The notes under the pieces were generated by a model that saw nothing but the letters and a program-made list of their open reading frames with translations, searched no databases and had not been told where the DNA came from. From Carya illinoinensis (Eukaryota > Streptophyta > Magnoliopsida > Fagales > Juglandaceae): a stretch of DNA of 64,000 bases. Numbering within the stretch: position 1 is the first letter of the stretch; every line of letters begins with the position of its first letter. Both the position numbers and the translations under genes were made by a program. Positions 10,371 through 22,268 of the stretch are shown here, piece after piece. Location: positions 15,868,501-15,932,500 of the forward strand of contig NC_056765.1 in the NCBI RefSeq assembly GCF_018687715.1. Reading direction: 5' to 3'.

Positions 10371-13300
10371 TTGAGTCCATCTTTGTATGGAATATTAGGG
10401 GGGTTGGCACCTCTCAAAATAGATTAAAGAAGTTGATGGGAAAATTGAAACCAAAAATAGTTGCTCTTTTGGAACCTTTTCAAAATGAAGAGGGTGCAAG
10501 TCAATTAGCTCGAAGGCTAAATTTTGACAACTATATTTCTAATGAGGATGAAGGGGGTAAAATATGGATTTTTTGGAAAAACGCTCATATGGTGCATGTC
10601 GTTCGGATGGGTATGCAATTTATTTCTATTATGGTTGGAGAAGGTAATATGACATTCTTGCTTACTGTTATTTATGCCAAGTGTACATTGGCGGAGAGAC
10701 GGCTCCTTTGGGAGGACCTTAGCATTAATAATATGGGTTTTGACTCTTGTATGTTTGTGGGTGATTTTAATATTATACAGAATGATTCAGAAAGAAGAGG
10801 TGGTAGGCCTCGGACTATAATGGCTATGGAGGATTTTAATAATTGGATTCATCAAGGAGGTTTGATGGAGATGGTGACGAAAGGGAGTGGTTTTTCTTGG
10901 TGTAATGGGTGAATGGGGCTTGCTTGTTCTTGGGTGCGCCTTGATCGTGCTCTCATGGATAGTTCTTTCTTGGCTTTGTTTCCTAATGCTTGTTGTTCTT
11001 ATTTACCGTGTTCGACTTCAGATCATGCTCCCATGTTTATTGAACTTATGTAGGATCCTTTCTCCTATGGCCCTGCTCCGTTCCGTTTCCAACAGATGTG
11101 GGTGGACCATCATGATTTTTTAGATTGTGTTCGGTCAACTTGGGAGGTCCATATGGATGGGTCGGCTATCTATAATCTGACTAGAAAATTAAAAATGACA
11201 AAGGTGGCTCTTCGAGAATGGAACAAAAGTGTCTTTGGCCATACTTTGAGTCGTATTGATGCTATTGAAAAACAGATTGAGAATATTGAGTAGCAATTGC
11301 AAATATCTTGGGAAGACAATTTGGGGAACGAATTACAAGAGGCAGTTTTGGATTTGGCTCTTTGGAGACGTCGGGAAGAGGTGAGATTGGCTCAGATGGC
11401 TAAGTTAAAATGGAAGATGGAGGGGGATCGGAATACCAAATTCTATCATGCTTGCCTTGCTAATAAAAAAAGGAAAAGAGTGCTATATATGTGGTCAAAT
11501 GGGGTGGTTTTTGAGACGCTAGAAAGTCTTCACCAAGGGGCAGTAGAGTACTTCACTTCTGTTTTTCATGGGGAGTCACCTGCAGAGCAGCCTAATCTTG
11601 AAAATTATATTGAGCCTGTCATTTCAGAGGAGGAAAATACCTCACTCATTCGTCCTCCCACTATAGAGGAAGTGTTTGAGGCTGTGTCTTCTATTCCATC
11701 TTAGAGTTCACTGGGCCCAGATGGATTTGGGTCGGGCTTTTATAAATCTTGTTGGGAGATTGTTAAAGGTGACGTCTGGAGGGTAGTGAAGGAATTTTTT
11801 GTGACAAAGAATCCTCCCAATTATTTTACGGCTTCATATTTGGTTTTAATACCAAAGGTGGAGTCGCCTACAAGTTTTGATAAGTTCCGACCCATCAGCA
11901 TTTGCTCTGTTTTTTATAAAATTTGCTCCAAGATTATTGTATCTCATTTAACAGGTTTACTGCCTCGCCTGATTTCTCTGGAGCAAGGTGCTTTTATTCC
12001 TAGAAGAAGCATCTTTGAGAACATTAGCCTTACTCAGGAAATGGTTCACTCCATTAATAGAAGAATTCATGGAGGTAATATTTTGCTAAAAGTAGATATG
12101 GCAAAAGCCTATGATCGTGTGGACTGGGCCTTTCTGATCAAAGTCTTGCGCAGGTTTGGTTTCTCTACTCAATTCTGTGATTTGGTGCATTTTTGTATTT
12201 CTAGCCCTTGGTATTCGATAATGATGAATGGTACAGTTAAGGGCTTCTTTCCGGGAGGCCGAGGTCTTCGTCAAGGTGATCCGCTGTCACCTTATTTATT
12301 TATCATACAACAAGAGGTCTTATCCCGGTTGATCCAGAGAAGTGTTCATGAGCATAAGTTTGGGTTGTTCTCACAAGCCCGTGGTACACCTATTGTTTCT
12401 CATTTGATGTATGCTGATGATGTCATGATTTTTTACAATGGTAGCCAGAGATCGGTTAGAGTCCTTCAGCAAATTTTGAGCCAATATGAGAGGTGGTCGG
12501 GACAGGCTATCAATATTTAGAAATCAGCATTATATTATTCGAATAAAATTTCCTCTAGAAGGAAGCGTAGATTATTACGGAGCACGGGATTCAGAGAGGG
12601 GACTTTCCCTTTCAAATACTTGGGGGTGCCGATTAATTTGGGAAAGCTTAAACAGGTTCACTTAGAAGATATGATGAATAAAGTGAGGCAAAAAAATAGT
12701 CGTTGGAAAATGAGGCTTCTATCTTTTGGTGGAAAGCTCATTTTGTTACGACATGTTATTTCTAGCATGGTGTTTCACCTATTTGCTGTTTTACAGGTTC
12801 CTCAAGTTATCATTTCCAAGATTCACCAATTGATGAGTTCTTTCTTTTGGGGAGAATCAGATGGGCGGGATAAAAGAAAATGGGTGGCATGGAGATATAT
12901 TTGCAATCCGGTGGAAGAAGGGGGGCTTGGTTTGCGGGCCCTTCAGGACTGTCAGAAAGCTTTGCATATGCGTTTTGCGTGGAATCTTATTCAAGGTAAT
13001 TCTTTATGGGCCAATTTTTTCAAATCAAAATATGTGGGAAACACCTTGGTGCTTAATTCAAGACCCAAAAGGGTCTAGGTTTTGGAGAATGGTTGCAAAT
13101 TGTATACCGATGCTGTTGAATAATTCGAAGTGGAAGATTAGAGAAGGTGATATTTATTTCTGGTATGATAAATGGAGGGAGAATGGCCCGCTAATAAATG
13201 ATATGTCCCCAATTGGCTCACCTTTGCTTAAAATAAAAGATTATTGGTTATCAGATAGTTGGGATGTGGATATGTTAGAAAGTTTAGTAGGGGGGAGAAG

Positions 13301-14433
13301 GTAGATGAGATTTTAATTTCATTATCAAGGCCTAATTCTGGAAAGGATGTTCTGATTTGGACTCCGATGGAGACAGGTAAGTTTACTACTAAATCTGCCT
13401 GGAACTGTATTCGTGTTAGGGGATCTTCTCTTGATGGGCATACTTGGATTTGGAATAAATGTATTCCATTAAAAACGTCTATACATTTTTGGAGGGCTTT
13501 GCATATGGCCTTGAGTGTGGATGATAGATTGCAACGTATTGGTATTCCTATTGCTTCCAAATGTGATTATTGTATGGTAGGTCAAATTGAAGATTTGAAT
13601 CATGTGTTATTTGAGGGTGATTTCCCTAAAAAAATATGGTGCTTTTTTGCCACTATATTTGGTATTCCTATTGGAAGTGGTTGGAGACAGAATGCAGGGA
13701 TTTGGTTCAGGCGAGCTAATGCATCTACACAGGTGGGTTTTATTGTGGGTATTATGCCCATCATTGTTACTTGGCGGTTATGGAGGAGAAGATGTCTAGC
13801 TCGGATGGAAGGTATTTTGGAGTCCCATAACACTATTGTCCATTCTATTGGTGTATGGCTTGGTTCTCTTTGTCATATGATTAAATGGCCCAAACGGTTA
13901 TCTCATCGAGATGGTATGATTCTTGAGGCCTTAGGATAAAGCCGGTTGCCCCGAATGTCCCTTCTTGCAGAGTAGTAAGGTGGACTAAGCCACCATTGGG
14001 GTGGCATAAATTAAATACGGATGGTAGCAGTCTTGGCAATCCAGGTTCATGTGGTATTGGGGGGGTAATTCGCAACGAGTCAGGATGTCATGTCCAGGCT
14101 TATGCTTCACATCTTGGTTTTGGCTCTAATAATAAAGCAGAACTTATGGCGCTTCTTCAAGGTTTGAGGATTTGCAAAGCTTTAAATATCACTAAGGTGA
14201 TTGTTGAAATGGATTCACAGGTAGTTATTTCTTGGTGGATGAGAGGAAGATGTGGTGTTTGGTATCTGGAGGATTTTTGGGAGGAAATTATTGAACTGAC
14301 CCGAACCATACAATGTCATTTTCAACATGTTTTGCATGAAGGTAATAGAGTGGCAAATTGGTTAGCCAAAGCTGGGGCTTCAGGGGAGGAGTTGGCATTC
14401 TATACTCATTGTAATATGCCTCAGTTTTTGTGA
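10367..14433 (+). pseudogene. LINE-1 ORF2 (EN-RT-zf-RNaseH), broken
   Basis: The frame opens at ATG 10367 with an APE-type endonuclease (VWNIRGVGT; FVGDFNII near 10756; SDHAP near 11020). Reverse transcriptase follows with KVDMAKAYDRVDW near 12090-12130, RQGDPLSPYLF near 12270 and catalytic YADD at 12410-12421. A zinc-binding reverse-transcriptase domain lies around 13440-13640 and RNase H at about 13996-14400 (KLNTDGSSLGNPG). Stops in the main frame occur at about 10910, 11051, 11291, 11702 and 12518. Frameshifts lie near 13070, 13295 and 13936. The catalytic motifs are intact but the chain is not. Confidence 0.9.
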
Positions 14434-14691
14434 GGGTTGATCCGTTTGGACAGTTTAGGCCTCCCATCTTTAAGATGTTAGGTCTGGTTTGTTTTTTTTT
14501 TTTTTGTTTTGTCTAATAGGTCTAGTGGTGTTTTTGTTTTTGGAATGTGGTTCTTTTGGTTTTTATTGGGTTTTGTTTTTTGTTTCCACGGTATTCCTCA
14601 GCTATAAGTGAGGGTTTTTAATAAATATGAGAGGGATTCACTCTTGGACATGTGACCTTCTACTCTTCTTAAAAAAAAAAAAAAAAAAAAA
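14434..14691 (+). other. LINE-1 3' UTR and poly(A) tail
   Basis: T-rich untranslated sequence has an AATAAA-like signal (TTTAATAAATATG near 14617) and ends in 21 A (14671-14691). The A run marks the 3' end and insertion junction, after which Copia-2 LTR sequence resumes. Confidence 0.85.
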
Positions 14692-14847
14692 GAGCCTTTC
14701 ACATTTCTAGGCAATCTTAATTGTTTCTCTTGTGCAAATTCATACCCCATTTTTGCTGGGCTCATGTCAAGTCATGCTTATGTTGTTGGATAAGTGTGAG
14801 AATGCTCTAGAACCATCTCCCAACCCCTATATATACCCTAGCCTAAC
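14692..14847 (+). repeat. Copia-2 5' LTR, middle piece
   Basis: Matches the 3' LTR from about 31942 to 32090. It includes a TATATATA box near 14828-14835 and ends in CTAAC, which is duplicated on the far side of Athila-N. Confidence 0.9.
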
Positions 14848-17011
14848 TGATGAAGCGCTAAAATTGCATGATTAAGTTACTTAAGCGAACAAATTGTTTA
14901 ATAAAAAATGATTTAAGTACTTAATTATGCAATAGATCACATTACTTGAGTCAATTGATAAATTCTAGTATTTTGGTGCTTAAAAAGATTTATAATGCAA
15001 TTGTTTCACATGAAAATAAATATTTCATTTTTATTCCTCTCATAACAGGGATAGTTTGGGCAATACACAACATCATTCAAGTGTGAATGCACACACGCAG
15101 ACCAAACATTCGGACAGCACCAGCAGAACACTCACAGAACTTGCAGAAAAATCTTCAACACATGCAGATCATTCGGACAACCAACAGCAGACCATTCAGA
15201 CCAACATGCAGAAAAACACATGCAGAAAAACAGATGCAGAAAAACACATGCAGAAAAATAGATGCAGAAAAACACATGCAGAAAAACACATGCAGAAAAA
15301 AAAGATGCAGAAAACGTGGACCTACAAACCAGCACATGCACATGCAGTGCAGAAAGCATTCGGACCACATGACAGCAAATATGCAGACCATTCATCACAT
15401 GGACAGCACATGCAGAACAGAAAAATCACATGACAGCACATGCAGAACAGAAAAATCACATGATCAGCAGAAGAGTATTTGGACTCACACACGATGCAAC
15501 ACAGCACATGCAGAAAAACTCACACATGCAATGAACACGCTGAAGGAAAAGCACATGTACAGCAGCAGAAAAATCCTTCAAAGTAGTAGACAATCACGCT
15601 GGAAAAAAATCACATGTACAGCAGCCTTCGGTCAAACATGCAACACACATGGACAGCACTCATACAACATCACACAATGCAGAAAAGCCGAACAACAAGA
15701 AATCACATGGGCTGCCTTTACTTTTCAACTGGGAGTTTTCGATTTGGAAGAAAAGCAAGGGGGCAAGCAGCTGTTTTACTTGACTTTTATCTTTCATTTT
15801 TTTTCTTCTTGCTTTCGGTTTGACAGCAGCAGTAGCTGGAGTTTTTGGGGAGCAGTTTTTGTTTACTTTTTTTTCTTTTTCGTTTGGAAGCGGACGAGGA
15901 GTGCAGCAGCTTAGCTGATTATTTTTATTCTTCTTTCTTTCGGCTACAGTTCAGTTTTTTAGCTTGAAGTTTTCTTTTGCTTTTCGTTGAATTTTTGCAG
16001 AACAAGAGTTTAAGTTTTTAGTTTTTCTGTTCAGTTGTAGCTTGGAGCATCTTGATCTCTTTTCGTTTTCGGCGTCTGGAGTTTCTCGTTGGTACTTTTG
16101 CTGTCATTTACATTAGAGTGCCTTAAGTTTTCAATTTTTAATTTACTTTCTGTTAAGCAGTAGCTTAGTTGGAGTTTTTTTTTCTTCTTCCTTTCATTTC
16201 CTTTGGGCAGCGTTAAGTTTCATTTAATTTTCTTAAGTTCTATTCATTTAGTTAGTTTTGATTTGTTTTATTTCTTTGAACTTTGACCGTTTGAATTGCT
16301 GTTTTTTTTAGTATAGATCATCTATTTTGCATTTTAAAATTCATTCTATGTTAGTAATTTCTTTAATTTTTAATATGAGTTTATTTAGATTACTTTTTAT
16401 TGTTAGAAAAATTATGCGTAGCTCATTTCTTAAGCTTGAGTTGCGGAATGGGATGTGATTTGTTTTGGATTTTAGATCGATGCAATATTTTGTTGATAAT
16501 GTTGATTTCACTAAGTTACTAGTTGGATTTGAATTGAAAATAGATTGAAGCTCTTGCTCTTGTTTTGTTGTTGACGTAAGGCACATCAAAAGCTTGAAAA
16601 TTATCAAGGCTTCTCTCGTTTGTTTGTTAATGTGGGTTCGGCTAGTAAAATAGAAAATCCCTTAGGAAAATATTGCAAAACTTGAGCTTAACCTTTTTAT
16701 CTTCCGATTATCAATGCCTTGATTGGGTTGTTAATCGAGAAAATTATCTAGAATCCAAAATAAAGAGAGTCCCAAACCCAACCCAAGTGTTCGTTAATTT
16801 GTTTTTTTTTTTAGAAACTCTAATTTCAATTTCGATTCTCTTTTTGCATTGCATTTTAATTTTACTTTCATCACTCATACTTGATTCATTTGTTACTCAC
16901 AAATCTCCTATACGCTTTGATAACCCTTTGTCCCTGTGGAATACAATCCTAGACTTATCCTTGATACAACTTGACACTTCTACACTTGGAAGCACATTCG
17001 AAACCGAGTCA
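14848..17011 (+). repeat. Athila-N 5' LTR
   Basis: Starts TGATGAAGCGC and ends CCGAGTCA just before the PBS. It matches 22281-24406 nearly base for base. The main differences are array length at 15204-15315 and a short indel near 16100. Minus-strand and plus-strand open frames in this LTR come from its CA-rich repeats and are not genes. Confidence 0.96.
15204..15315 (+). repeat. Tandem 14-bp repeat array in Athila-N 5' LTR
   Basis: About eight copies of a unit close to ACATGCAGAAAAAC, alternating with AGATGCAGAAAAAC. Further isolated ACATGCAGA motifs continue to about 15570. Units are contiguous without spacers. Confidence 0.9.
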
Positions 17012-17017
17012 AGTTTT

Positions 17018-17035
17018 TGGCACCGTTGCTGGGGA
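17018..17035 (+). other. Athila-N primer-binding site
   Basis: TGGCACCGTTGCTGGGGA lies seven bases after the LTR end. It differs by a few bases from the TGGCGCCGTTGCCGGGGA site typical of Athila/Tat elements, complementary to a tRNA-Asp 3' end. Confidence 0.85.
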
Positions 17036-17290
17036 CAACTGGTGTTTATTAGAGCATTCCTCTACTGCTGAGAGGACGTTTGTGGAGTTGTGAATCTCTT
17101 CACAGCCTGGGTGACATCTAATCTTTTTCCCTTCTCTCTGTTTATTCTTCATAGTCTTTGATTTTCTGCTCCTGTTTGTATGACTGGTTGGACTAGAGAC
17201 CATACATCTCGACTGTTTAGGACATAATCATTGACATCTTTTAGCTCTGTATCATTTTCTGTTGAATCATCATCAGACACTGATAACATC

Positions 17291-19520
17291 ATGGCTGAAA
17301 ATGAGCATCATGATAGGGGAGTGGAGAATCCAAACAGGACACTTCGAGAATATCTTCAGCCAGTTAGAACTAGCACACCCTCATGCATAATTCAACATTT
17401 GAATGCAAACAATTTTAATTTCAAACCTGGAATTATTCCATTAATTCCACATTTTCATGGCATGGATTTTGAGAACCCTTATTTGCATATCAAAGAGTTT
17501 GAAGAGGTTTGTTCTACATTCATGGACCGGACTTGCACTAAGGAGGTTATAAGGCTTAAGTTGTTCCCATTTTCTTTAAAAGATAAAGCTAAAACATGGT
17601 TGAATTCATTGAGACCTAGAACCATAGGTACATGGCAAGAGATGCAAGTAGGATTTTTGAAAAAATTCTTCCCAATACATAGGACAAATGCTTTGAAAAG
17701 ATAAATCATGAATTTTTCTCAAAAGGATTCTGAAACTTTTTATCAATGTTGGGAAAGGTTCAAAGATCTATTAGATTCATGTCCACACCATGGTTATGAA
17801 CATTGGCGTGTGATTAGTTTTTTTTTATGAAAGTTTGACACCTAAAATGCGCCAATTTGTACAAACCATGTGTAATGGAGAATTTTTTGACAAAGAGCCT
17901 GAGGAGGCATTTGAATATTTTGATTATCTTGCTGAAAATGCCCAATCTTGGGACACAACTGATGTGCATGATAGGTCTAGGCAGGTTGAGTCTAGTCACG
18001 GAAAATATATTGTAAATGAAGATGATGATTTGCGTGCTAAATTAACCTTGCTGTCTAGAAAAGCGGAAGCCATGGAATTGAAGAAAGTAAATGAAGTGCA
18101 TGTTATCCCTAAATTTTCTGAGAAGTGTGGCATATGTGAGGATCATGAGCATTCAACTAATGAATGTCCCACGATCCCTGCTTTCAAGGAAGTATTGTTG
18201 GACCAATCTAATGCTGTAAACATGATACATAAACCATATTCTGGTCTTTACTCTAATTCTTATAATCCAGGATGGAGGAGCCACCCAAATCTCAGTTGGA
18301 AGGGTGACCAACATGTAACTCCAGCAACCTTGGCCCCAGGGCCCTCTCAACTGGCAATTCAAGCACCTCCAATGCAAAAGAAGGGACTTGAAGATACGAT
18401 TCAGCAGCTGAGTGTGACACTTCAACAGTTCATGCAAGGTCAAGCAACACTCAACAATCAGAATTCATTGGCAATTAATGACATACGGAGTTCCCTCACA
18501 AGGTTGACTACATCTTTAAGTACCCAAGAGAGGGGTAAATTTCCTGTATAGTCACAACCAAATCCACAAGGGCAGCCTCATCAAGTGCAAGCAATAATTG
18601 AGGATCCTAACTTAAAGTCGGTCAAAGCGGTGACTACTTTAAGAAGCGGTAAGGTGGTAGACATTCCAGCACATGAGCCATACAATTCTGGTAAGGTCTC
18701 TAACCCTTCTAATAAAGATGGAGAGCATGTTTCTGATGAGCATGAGAAAATTCATTGTCCTATACCTGCTCCTTTTCCTCAGCGATTAGTTCCGTTGCAT
18801 AAAGATAAGCATCTTGCTGAAATTCTTGAGGTTTTTAGCCAAGTTCGGATTAACATCCCTTTGTTAGATGCTATTCAGCAAATTCCTGCCTATGCAAAAT
18901 TTTTAAAGGATCTATGCACTGTGAAAAGAAAGTTGAATGTGCAAAAGAAAGCTTTCCTTACTGAGCAGGTTAGTGCTATCATTCAGAGTAATACACCACC
19001 TAAATACAAGGACCCTGGAGCACCTACAATTGCTTGTGTAATAGGAAATTCAAAAATTGGTCACGCTTTGTTGGATCTTGGTTCAAGTGTCAATTTATTG
19101 CCTTACACTGTGTATGAACAGCTTGGTTTAGGTGAACTGAAATCCACACCTATCATTCTGCAACTTGCTGATAGATCAATAAAAATGCCTAGGGGTATAG
19201 TTGAGGATATTTTGGTTCAAGTTGATAAATTTTACTATCCTGTGGATTTTGTGGTGCTTGATATGAACTTGTCAAATCCATCTACTTTCCAAGCTCCTGT
19301 AATTCTTGGTAGACCATTTCTTGCTACATCTAATGCATTAATTAATTGTAGAAGTGGAATTTTGAAATTGAGTTTTGGAAACATGACATTGGAGCTGAAT
19401 ATCTTTAATACTTGCAGGCAACCTCAGGATTTAGAAGAAGTTAAGGAAGTTAATTTGCTGGAAAATATCCTTGATGAGGACTTTCACTTGAATCTTCCTT
19501 CTACTGATTTACATTTGTGA
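17291..19520 (+). pseudogene. Athila-N gag-protease, lightly broken
   Basis: The first in-frame ATG is 17291. Gag includes the retrotransposon gag domain (LRLFPFSLKDKAKTWLNSL-type segment near 17550-17610), a truncated knuckle-like CGICEDHEHSTNECP near 18127-18170 and the NPGWRSHPN segment common in Athila gag. The protease has LLDLGSSVNLLPY near 19070-19110, with DLGSS in the active-site position. Damage is light: TAA at 17702-17704, a frameshift in the T run at 17818-17827, and TAG near 18549. The stop at 19518-19520 is followed by resemblance in the same frame. Gag would form particles; protease would cleave the polyprotein. Confidence 0.9.
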
Positions 19521-19938
19521 TTAGAAACTGTGCTAAGTGATGTAAATATACTTGATGATACTTCTAATGTTTCTTTCGCAGGAACCGGGCATGGGGTGCC
19601 TTGGCAACCAATGTTTGCAGAGTCGCCACCTTGGGCAGCACCTATAAAACCATCTTCAGATAACAGACACCATCTCATTGGAGCACTCAGGACACTCAAA
19701 AATTCAAATCTGAGGTTGAATAATTTTTTTTATGATGACCTTCACTTGTTTAAATATTGCTCTGACCAAATGTTTCGAAGATGTTTAGCTAACAAACACA
19801 TCCAAAGTAAGATTTTTGATCCTGGTAAGTTAAGGTTTCGGTGGAGTGGGCCTTATTTGGTTAAAAAAAGTTTTCCCTCATGGTGCTATTGAGGTTGCAC
19901 CTGAAGAACCTACTTTGCATTTGCTTGATCCTAATTGA
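19521..19938 (+). pseudogene. Athila-N pol remnant: pre-integrase and integrase C-terminus
   Basis: In frame with gag-protease, this contains FFYDDLHLFKYCSDQMFRRC (near 19725-19785), the segment just before the integrase zinc finger. It then has DPGKLRFRWSGPYLVKK (near 19820-19870), the integrase C-terminal module. A frameshift in an A run at 19863-19869 precedes a final HGAIEVAPEEPT stretch ending at TGA 19938. Reverse transcriptase, RNase H and the DDE core are absent, leaving about 0.4 kb where several kilobases of pol are expected. Confidence 0.87.
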
Positions 19939-20456
19939 TGGTTCTTGATCTATCCATTTCTTTTCATTGTTTTCTTTTGTTCTTCAGTTTTTATTTTTAT
20001 TTTTTTTTGGTTGCATTCCTTTCAAAGCTATCCAGGTACTTCCTTTTCCTCTTTCCTTCAGTTTTTCTTCAAATTTTCGGTTCTTCTGTTAGTTGTTTTG
20101 CCCCTTAACTAGTTGAAAGCAGTTGGGGGGTGGAAGAGAATTTAATTTTCTGTTTGCATGCCTTACACTTATGTTGGTCCACTTTGGGGGGAGTGTTAGT
20201 AATGAGTTGAAAGCAGATTAAATCTCTCATTCTTGAATTTTACATGCTGGAAAGTGATTCAAAAAAAAAAAAAAAAAAATTGGATCCGTCCGTGACCTGA
20301 CAAGTGTAGCTGGAGATTTGAAAAAAATCGCCTGATGTTGTTGACAAACAAGATTGAAGGCTCCGAGTTTCTAAGAAATGTCACTTTCACCGAAAAAAAA
20401 AAATCACATTAGTCTTTGACTTGGATGATAGCTCGTCTGGTTCTTTATGCTATCTC
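19939..20456 (+). other. Athila-N post-pol non-coding region
   Basis: T-rich sequence contains two PPT-like G runs (AGTTGGGGGG at 20121-20130 and TTTGGGGGG at 20183-20191) and A runs at 20262-20279 and 20393-20403. No coding frame is supported. Confidence 0.6.
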
Positions 20457-20464
20457 TATAAAAT
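20457..20464 (+). promoter_or_regulatory. TATA-like box before the Athila-N coiled-coil ORF
   Basis: TATAAAAT lies 104 bp before the ATG at 20568, a plausible distance for a plant promoter and a short 5' leader. It is a motif match only. Confidence 0.35.
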
Positions 20465-20567
20465 CAGTCCTGAAGTTCATCCAATCCGCATCAAGTTTTC
20501 TTCTCATCTCTATAACTCATCTGCATTCTGTCAACATCCTCGTTTTAAGCCTTCTATTCCTTTGTCA

Positions 20568-20909
20568 ATGGCTCATTCTTCTAACATTTCTCTAGATCCA
20601 TCCATGAGGCATTCTGCATCTCAACCTCCTGTCCTTTCTGCAGCTACCATTGGTGCCATGTTGCAACAAGAGAATAATAGTATGGCTAATAAGTCAGACT
20701 CTGATGCTATCTACGACTTGGTGAGTCTTGGGACTCGCTACTCATCCTCTATTGTTGCTTTTTCCCAGCGGGTACAAGCCAAAAACCATGAGGTTGAAAG
20801 GCTTAAAGAACAAATTGTTGTACTTCAACGAATTGTTCAAGAGTCTCACACAAGGGAAGGAATCATTCGGCAGAAGAATAAACAGTTGAAATCTCTATTA
20901 GATTCTTAA
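20568..20909 (+). CDS. Small coiled-coil ORF in Athila-N 3' region
   Basis: The 113-residue frame starts at the first in-frame ATG (20568); the open frame continues upstream to 20421 without an ATG. The N-terminal third is Ser-rich. Residues about 65-110 form heptad-like Leu/Ile/Val spacing (EVERLKEQIVVLQRIV) typical of a coiled coil. No signal peptide, membrane segment or enzyme motif is seen. Resemblance to coding sequence continues past the TAA for about 30 codons to a second TAA at 21003-21005, so the original ORF may have been longer. It lies between pol and the 3' LTR, where Athila/Calypso elements carry an extra or env-like ORF; no env-like feature is visible. Function unknown. Confidence 0.5.
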   Translation: MAHSSNISLDPSMRHSASQPPVLSAATIGAMLQQENNSMANKSDSDAIYDLVSLGTRYSSSIVAFSQRVQAKNHEVERLKEQIVVLQRIVQESHTREGIIRQKNKQLKSLLDS

Positions 20910-21005
20910 TTCGACTTGCCAGTTCCCATGGATAGGAATGACATGATATTGTATGAAGAGAATGAGCATCTCAAACAGGAGGCTAAGAACCTCAAGTTTA
21001 TGTAA

Positions 21006-22268
21006 AAAAAAAAAAAAAAATTTCTTGCTTGTTTTGCATTTTGTTTATTTTGTTTTGAGTCCACTACTCTGGAGGATCCAGCTTGCTTTTTGCATTTTGC
21101 ATTTCGTTTGTTTTGTTTTTCTTTCTTTTGCTTTTTGTGTTTTTAACTTTGACAGAAATCTACTCCTTGTGTACGCTCGAATATCTCAGGTGATTTTTTT
21201 TTTCCTCTCTATTTAGTCATTTTCGTCTCAATATATGTTCTACAGTGTTTATCTTGCTCCAATTCATGTCTGTATAACATACATCATCGAATATTCAATT
21301 GCTGAACATTGAGGACAATGTCACATTTAGTTGGGGGGAGGGTTTTCTGTTAAAAATGTGTTAAAATTTTGTTAAAAATGTGTTAAAAAAAAAAAAGATT
21401 TGTTGAGGTCATGGAACATGTGGAATGTAGTGCAAATATGAGTATATGTCAAAAGAGGGACTTATCCATTTTATTTAGTTGTTAAACCAAGGGAAAGATG
21501 TTAAAAGTTTTGCTAAAACACACACAACACATACCCGAAAGGCCTAGAAAGACTACATCGAGTCATTGTTGGTTGATTTACACTTCAATTGTTTGAGACT
21601 CTAATGAACCATATCCTAATGGCTTAGGAAGAGATCTGAAATGAATTAAATGAAAAAAAGGGACAAGCCAGGGATCAAAAAAATAAAAAAATTAAAAAAT
21701 AAAATAAAAAATAAAAAAAAAATCCTTTAGGTAGACTAGTGGTAAGGGCTGACTTGTGAAAGTGTGGATAGGCGCACATTCATAGGTCCGATTCCCCCAC
21801 TAGGAAATCTAAAAACATAAAAAAGCAAAAATTACATTTGTGTAGTGGAAAAGGCTGCCTATTACCGGAGTCCTTACAAAAAAAAGTAGGCGCCTTTCAA
21901 AGTGTAATAGCGTGAAAGCCACCACTACAATGGTTTTGAATTAGAGTAAGACCATGTGGTTTTCTCAATTGGTTGTTGTGATTAAAACTGTTAATGTCTC
22001 TTGGTAGTCGATCTTGGAATTCTAACCCCATTTCCATGCACTTGAAAGAAAGCAAGCTTTGTTACATATAATTCCCTTGGTTGATTAACTAAATTGTGTA
22101 TAAATCTCTCAGTTGATACAAAATTCAGATTAATCTATCTCCAGTGTTCTTAAACTCAACAAGTCTATTTCATAGCATGTGATTTTTGGATTTTCTGAAA
22201 TTGTAGTTGGTAATCTCACCTTTGCATGAATTCATTCGCTTTGTTTGCTAGAGTTTAGCAAAAAGCTA
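21006..22268 (+). other. Athila-N 3' non-coding region
   Basis: Begins with an A run at 21003-21020. It holds a PPT-like AGTTGGGGGG at 21329-21338, A-rich sequence at 21676-21722 and the tRNA-like segment at 21732-21795. No coding frame is supported. Confidence 0.6.
21732..21795 (+). other. tRNA-like A-box/B-box pair (SINE-like segment)
   Basis: TAGACTAGTGG (21732-21742) fits the polymerase III A box TRGCNNAGTGG except at one or two positions. GGTCCGATTCC (21785-21795) fits the B box GGTTCGANNCC except at one. Their spacing of 42 bp is in the range for tRNA genes and tRNA-derived SINEs. There is no full cloverleaf that I can fold by eye. A-rich runs lie on both sides. It could be a SINE fragment carried inside Athila-N. 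Confidence 0.4.

Larger units (their letters stand above)
8811..14691 (+). mobile_element. LINE-1: full-length plant L1-type LINE
   Basis: This non-LTR retrotransposon has ORF1 (zinc-knuckle protein), ORF2 (endonuclease, reverse transcriptase, zinc-binding domain, RNase H) and a 21-nt poly(A) at 14671-14691. It interrupts the Copia-2 5' LTR. No target duplication is visible. Compared with the intact 3' LTR, about 60 bp of target (31883-31941) are missing at the insertion point, so integration apparently deleted target DNA, unless the 3' LTR gained those bases. The 5' end at 8811 is set by where LTR similarity stops and leaves about 90 bp of 5' UTR. Confidence 0.9.

Noticed and set aside
15204..15315. 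CRISPR-like array
   Set aside because: Units are contiguous without unique spacers, and the setting is a plant LTR.
15087..15914. 275-residue open frame on + and the related minus-strand frames
   Set aside because: Caused by CA-rich tandem repeats in the Athila-N 5' LTR. The 3' LTR copy has different frame breaks.
20421..20567. Upstream start for the coiled-coil ORF
   Set aside because: The codon at 20421 is TTG. The first in-frame ATG is at 20568, and the TATA-like box falls inside the upstream stretch.
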